Source of the DNA: Ruminococcaceae bacterium UBA7212
GTDB lineage: Bacteria; Bacillota; Clostridia; Oscillospirales; Acutalibacteraceae
Assembly: GCA_002490525.1 (NCBI GenBank)
Contig: DKUE01000024.1
Location: 1 to 42,538, forward strand
Length of the DNA stretch: 42,538 nucleotides
Direction of reading: 5' to 3'
Below the pieces are notes generated by a model. It searched no databases. It was not told the DNA's origin and worked only from the letters and a program-made list of their open reading frames with translations. The position numbers and the translations under genes are program-made. Of this stretch, positions 39,347-42,538 are shown in pieces (positions within the stretch are counted from its first letter, which is position 1; every line of letters begins with the position of its first letter).

Positions 39347-41089
39347 TTATTCGTATTTCTTTCTGGCAACGTAAGACGTGTGCAGAATTTCGTGCGCCTT
39401 GTGGCTGCCGGGTTCACCGAGGAACTCTGCATACAGTTCTTTAATGGCGCTGTTTTCGTGCGATTTACGCTTTGCGTTGCTCGCATCGGCCTTATACAGT
39501 GCTTCGGCACGCTTTGACTTCAAATCAACGAAGTTGTGTACAACCGCGTGCTGAATCGGCTGACCGCCGCCGTTGATACAGCCGCCGGGACAACCCATAA
39601 TTTCAATGAACTGATAATCGGCAGTGCCGTCCTTAATTTTGTCAAGCAGGACCTTGGCATTCTTTGTGCCGCTGGCGACAGCGACCTTAACATTTAAGCC
39701 CGCAACATCATAAGCCGCCTCTTTGATGTTTTCCATACCGCGTACTTCCGTAAAGTCTACGCTTTCGAGTGTCTCTCCCGTCAAGGTTTCGACTGCGGTA
39801 CGCAGAGCCGCTTCCATAACGCCGCCCGTTGCGCCGAAAATGGTTGCCGCGCCCGTGGATTCACCGAACGGGCTGTCGAACTCCTCATCGGGCAGATGCT
39901 TGAAATAAATGCCTGCGCTTTCGATCATCCGTGCTAACTCGCGGGTGGTGATGGAGATGTCTACATCGGGATAGCCCGATGCCGCCTGGTCGGGACGCTT
40001 GGTTTCAAATTTCTTTGCCGTACAGGGCATCACGCCGACCACGACCATATCTTTGGGGTCCATGCCGAGCTTTTGTGCATACCAGGTTTTCATGGTAGCG
40101 CCGAACATCTGTTGCGGAGATTTGCAGGTGGACAGATGCGGAATCAATTCAGGATAGTAGTGTTCACAGTATTTGATCCAACCGGGCGAGCAGGAAGTAA
40201 TCATCGGCAGTACGCCGCCGTTCTGTACGCGGTCTAGGAATTCGTGTGCTTCTTCCATGATGGTAAGGTCGGCGGCAAAGTCAGTATCAAATACCTTGTT
40301 AAAGCCGAGTCTGCGTAATGCCGCAACCATTTTGCCCTCTACGTTTGTGCCTATCGGCATGCCGAATGCTTCACCGAGCGTGGCGCGGATAGACGGCGCA
40401 GTATGTACAATCACGAACTTGTCGGGGTCGTTGATGGCTTCTAAAACCTTGCCGGTGTCATCTTTTTCAACAATTGCGCCTGTCGGGCAGTTTACAATGC
40501 ACTGGCCGCAGGAGATGCAGGATACGCGTGCGAGGTCCTTTTCAAATGCAGAACCGATGTGCGTATCAAAACCGCGCGCATTGGCGCCGATAACCGAAAT
40601 GCCTTGCGCATCGCACGCCGCCACACAGCGGCGGCAGAGAATACATTTGTTGTTGTCTCGAATCATGTGCGCCGCAGAGTCGTCAAAGTCGTAGTGCACG
40701 GTTTCGCCCGCATATGCGTTCGGGTCGTCTACGCCGAATTCTTTGCAGAGTTGCTGTAATTCACAGGTCCCGCTGCGCACGCAGGAAAGGCAGCTTTTGT
40801 CATGGGTGGAAAGAATCAGCTCCAGCGTGGTTTTGCGTGAGTGGCGGACACGCTCGGTGTTGGTGAAAATTTCCATTCCCTCGCTGACGGGATAAACGCA
40901 TGCGGTTACAAGGCTTCTGGCGCCTTTGACCTCGACCATGCAGATACGGCATGCGCCGATTTCGTTGATGTCCTTTAAATAGCAAAGGGTGGGAATCTCG
41001 ATGCCGCCCAGCCGTGCAGCTTCCAGAATCGTACTCCCTTTGGGCACGCTCAAGGGCATGCCGTTGATTTGAATGTTAACAGTTTCCAT
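39347..41089 (-). CDS. hydA: NADH-linked [FeFe] hydrogenase catalytic subunit
   Basis: The enzyme makes or uses H2. 580 residues: an N-terminal [2Fe-2S] domain (CYLKDINEIGACRICMVEVK), a His/Cys-cluster region (CLSCVRSGTCELQ), two [4Fe-4S] motifs (CILCRRCVAACDAQG and CISCGQCIVNCPTGA), and the H-cluster domain. H-cluster motifs are TSCSPGW (textbook TSCCPxW), MPCTAKKFE, and EIMGCPGGCINGGGQP. The small-subunit-like tail ends SHKAHEILHTSYVARKKY. The domain order matches the HydA/HndD subunits of NADH-dependent hydrogenases. The ATG at 41089 has AAGGAG upstream. It starts 12 bases after the end of the hydB-type gene. Confidence 0.95.
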   Translation of the reverse strand: METVNIQINGMPLSVPKGSTILEAARLGGIEIPTLCYLKDINEIGACRICMVEVKGARSLVTACVYPVSEGMEIFTNTERVRHSRKTTLELILSTHDKSCLSCVRSGTCELQQLCKEFGVDDPNAYAGETVHYDFDDSAAHMIRDNNKCILCRRCVAACDAQGISVIGANARGFDTHIGSAFEKDLARVSCISCGQCIVNCPTGAIVEKDDTGKVLEAINDPDKFVIVHTAPSIRATLGEAFGMPIGTNVEGKMVAALRRLGFNKVFDTDFAADLTIMEEAHEFLDRVQNGGVLPMITSCSPGWIKYCEHYYPELIPHLSTCKSPQQMFGATMKTWYAQKLGMDPKDMVVVGVMPCTAKKFETKRPDQAASGYPDVDISITTRELARMIESAGIYFKHLPDEEFDSPFGESTGAATIFGATGGVMEAALRTAVETLTGETLESVDFTEVRGMENIKEAAYDVAGLNVKVAVASGTKNAKVLLDKIKDGTADYQFIEIMGCPGGCINGGGQPIQHAVVHNFVDLKSKRAEALYKADASNAKRKSHENSAIKELYAEFLGEPGSHKAHEILHTSYVARKKYE

Positions 41090-41101
41090 TGGGCACACTC
41101 C

Positions 41102-42538
41102 TTATTTCTTAACAATCGCACCGAATTTGCAGGTCTCCATGCAGACGCCGCACTTGATGCACTTATCGGTATGAATGGTGTGAACTTCTTTGACCTTGCC
41201 TTCGATTGCACCTGCGGGGCACTTGCGCGCACAGGCAGTACAGCCGCGGCACTTGTCCGCTTCAATTGAGTAGGTCATCAGTGCTTTGCACACGCCTGCG
41301 GGACATTTCTTGTCCTGAATGTGCGCCACATATTCTTCGCGGAAGAATTTCAGCGTTGCAAGCACGGGGTTGGGCGCGGTTTGACCGAGTCCGCAGAGCG
41401 AGTTTGCTTTGATGTAGTTGCAAAGGTCTTCTAACTTATCAAGGTCTTCCATTGTTGCCTTGCCGGCAGTAATCTTATCAAGCATTTCGAGAAGACGCTT
41501 TGTACCGACGCGGCAGGGTGTGCACTTACCGCAGGATTCGTCTACGGTGAAGTTCAGGAAGAACTTCGCAATGTCCACCATGCAGTTGTCCTCATCCATA
41601 ACGATGAGACCGCCCGAACCCATCATACAGCCGATGGCGGTTAAGTTGTCGTAGTCAATCGGGGTATCCATAAGCGAAGCGGGGATGCAGCCGCCGGAGG
41701 GACCGCCCGTCTGTGCCGCTTTGAATTTTTTGCCGTTCGGAATACCGCCGCCGATTTCTTCAATGATTTCACGAAGCGTCGTGCCCATCGGAATTTCGAC
41801 AAGACCGGTATTTTTGATTTTGCCGCCGAGTGCGAATACCTTGGTACCTTTGGATTTTTCTGTACCCATAGAGGCAAACCAGTCCGCGCCCTTCAGAATA
41901 ATCTGTGGGATATTTGCAAAGGTTTCCACATTGTTTTCTGTGGTGGGCTTTGCGAAAAGTCCTTTGACTGCGGGGTAAGGCGGACGGGGTCTCGGCTCAC
42001 CGCGGTTGCCCTCAATCGAGGTCATCAGTGCGGTTTCTTCGCCGCAGACGAACGCGCCGGCGCCAAGACGCACATGCAAATCAAAGTCAAAGCCGCTGTC
42101 AAATATGTTCTTGCCCAAAAGCCCGTATTCGCGCGCTTGTTTAATTGCAATCTGCAAACGCTTCACGGCGATGGGATATTCCGCACGGACATATACGTAG
42201 CCCTCGGTAGCCCCCGTTGCATAGCCGCAAATCGTCATGGCTTCTACAATGCAGTGCGGGTCACCCTCAAGCACCGAACGGTCCATAAACGCGCCGGGGT
42301 CGCCCTCGTCCGCATTGCAGACCACATATTTTTGGTCTGCTTCATTTGCCGCGGTGAAGCTCCATTTGAGACCTGTCGGGAAACCGCCGCCGCCGCGTCC
42401 GCGAAGTCCTGAATCCTTGACAATCTGGATAACTTCCGCAGGTGTCAGCTCTTTCAAGCACTTTGCAAGTGCCATGTAGCCGTCAAACGCGATGTATTCA
42501 TCAATATTTTCGGGGTCGATGACGCCGCAGTTGCGCAG
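41102..42538 (-). CDS. hydB: NADH-oxidising flavin subunit of the hydrogenase (NuoF/HydB-like), 5' end cut by window
   Basis: The frame is open to the window edge, where it reads LRNCGVIDPENIDEYIAFDG before an internal Met, so the N-terminus lies outside and 478 residues are visible. It shows the FMN loop GLRGRGGGGFPTGLKW, the NADH-binding GAGAFVCGEETALMTSIEGN, the [4Fe-4S] motif ESCGKCTPCRVGTKRL, and two C-terminal ferredoxin motifs (CRGCTACARKCPAGA and CIKCGVCMETCKFGA). This is the layout of HydB/HndC, which passes electrons between NADH and the HydA subunit. A third, HydC-like subunit would be expected upstream of the window. Confidence 0.94.
   Translation of the reverse strand: MRNCGVIDPENIDEYIAFDGYMALAKCLKELTPAEVIQIVKDSGLRGRGGGGFPTGLKWSFTAANEADQKYVVCNADEGDPGAFMDRSVLEGDPHCIVEAMTICGYATGATEGYVYVRAEYPIAVKRLQIAIKQAREYGLLGKNIFDSGFDFDLHVRLGAGAFVCGEETALMTSIEGNRGEPRPRPPYPAVKGLFAKPTTENNVETFANIPQIILKGADWFASMGTEKSKGTKVFALGGKIKNTGLVEIPMGTTLREIIEEIGGGIPNGKKFKAAQTGGPSGGCIPASLMDTPIDYDNLTAIGCMMGSGGLIVMDEDNCMVDIAKFFLNFTVDESCGKCTPCRVGTKRLLEMLDKITAGKATMEDLDKLEDLCNYIKANSLCGLGQTAPNPVLATLKFFREEYVAHIQDKKCPAGVCKALMTYSIEADKCRGCTACARKCPAGAIEGKVKEVHTIHTDKCIKCGVCMETCKFGAIVKK

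Noticed and set aside
1..42538. CRISPR array or prophage region
   Set aside because: No evenly spaced direct repeats and no phage structural, terminase or integrase genes were seen.

Overview
The window looks like chromosome from a strictly anaerobic, low-to-mid GC Bacillota of the class Clostridia, most likely an Oscillospirales/Ruminococcaceae-type gut bacterium. This is an inference. It rests on an [FeFe] hydrogenase with an adjacent NADH-oxidising subunit, a rubrerythrin/rubredoxin pair, the rpsF-ssb-rpsR operon, strong Shine-Dalgarno sites, sigma-A-type promoters, and many short palindromic repeats between genes.

Layout. 1-3.0 kb: glycogen phosphorylase on the minus strand. 3.3-3.7 kb: a tRNA-Arg(ACG) with its own promoter and terminator, followed by a structured segment that ends in a perfect 22-bp copy of the tRNA 3' end and has a second terminator. 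3.9-9.6 kb: an O-antigen-ligase-like membrane protein (minus), a lone quinolinate synthase (nadA), the tRNA thiolase mnmA, a YczE-type membrane protein and a CrtO-like acyltransferase. 9.6-11.7 kb: a TA-flanked inverted-repeat element, then a zinc-ribbon/PASTA protein whose kinase domain has lost its catalytic residues. 12-24 kb: mostly monocistronic or paired housekeeping and transport genes (CmpB-like membrane protein, metallophosphoesterase with a GPH sugar symporter, flavin oxidoreductase, rlmA, ahcY, a DUF4474-like lipoprotein, yfbR with a GNAT, and a second GPH symporter overlapping a small membrane protein with an HExxH motif). 24.3-25.8 kb: a decayed XRE regulator and then rpsF-ssb-rpsR. 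26-34.6 kb: an arginine cluster, argG-argH-argC-argJ-argB-argD-argF, with a methyltransferase attached to its end. 35.4-42.5 kb: rubredoxin and rubrerythrin (minus), a Pr6Pr-like membrane protein, a Nudix hydrolase, an ECF sigma factor with its membrane partner, and the hydrogenase genes hydA-hydB (minus, hydB cut by the window edge).

How the parts work together. The seven arg genes supply the acetylated-ornithine cycle and the last three steps to arginine. ArgJ recycles the acetyl group, so no separate argE is needed. Possible ArgR half-sites lie just upstream of the argG promoter. HydA and HydB fit an NADH-linked, possibly electron-bifurcating hydrogenase that disposes of fermentation electrons. 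Rubrerythrin and rubredoxin handle peroxide. The ECF sigma gene overlaps its presumed anti-sigma gene and has a plausible ECF-type promoter of its own.

The most unusual features are the tRNA-tail element at 3.4-3.7 kb, the PASTA pseudokinase, two TA-flanked MITE-like elements (9640-9888 and 20213-20411), and the HExxH membrane protein. I saw no CRISPR array, prophage, rRNA or intact transposase.
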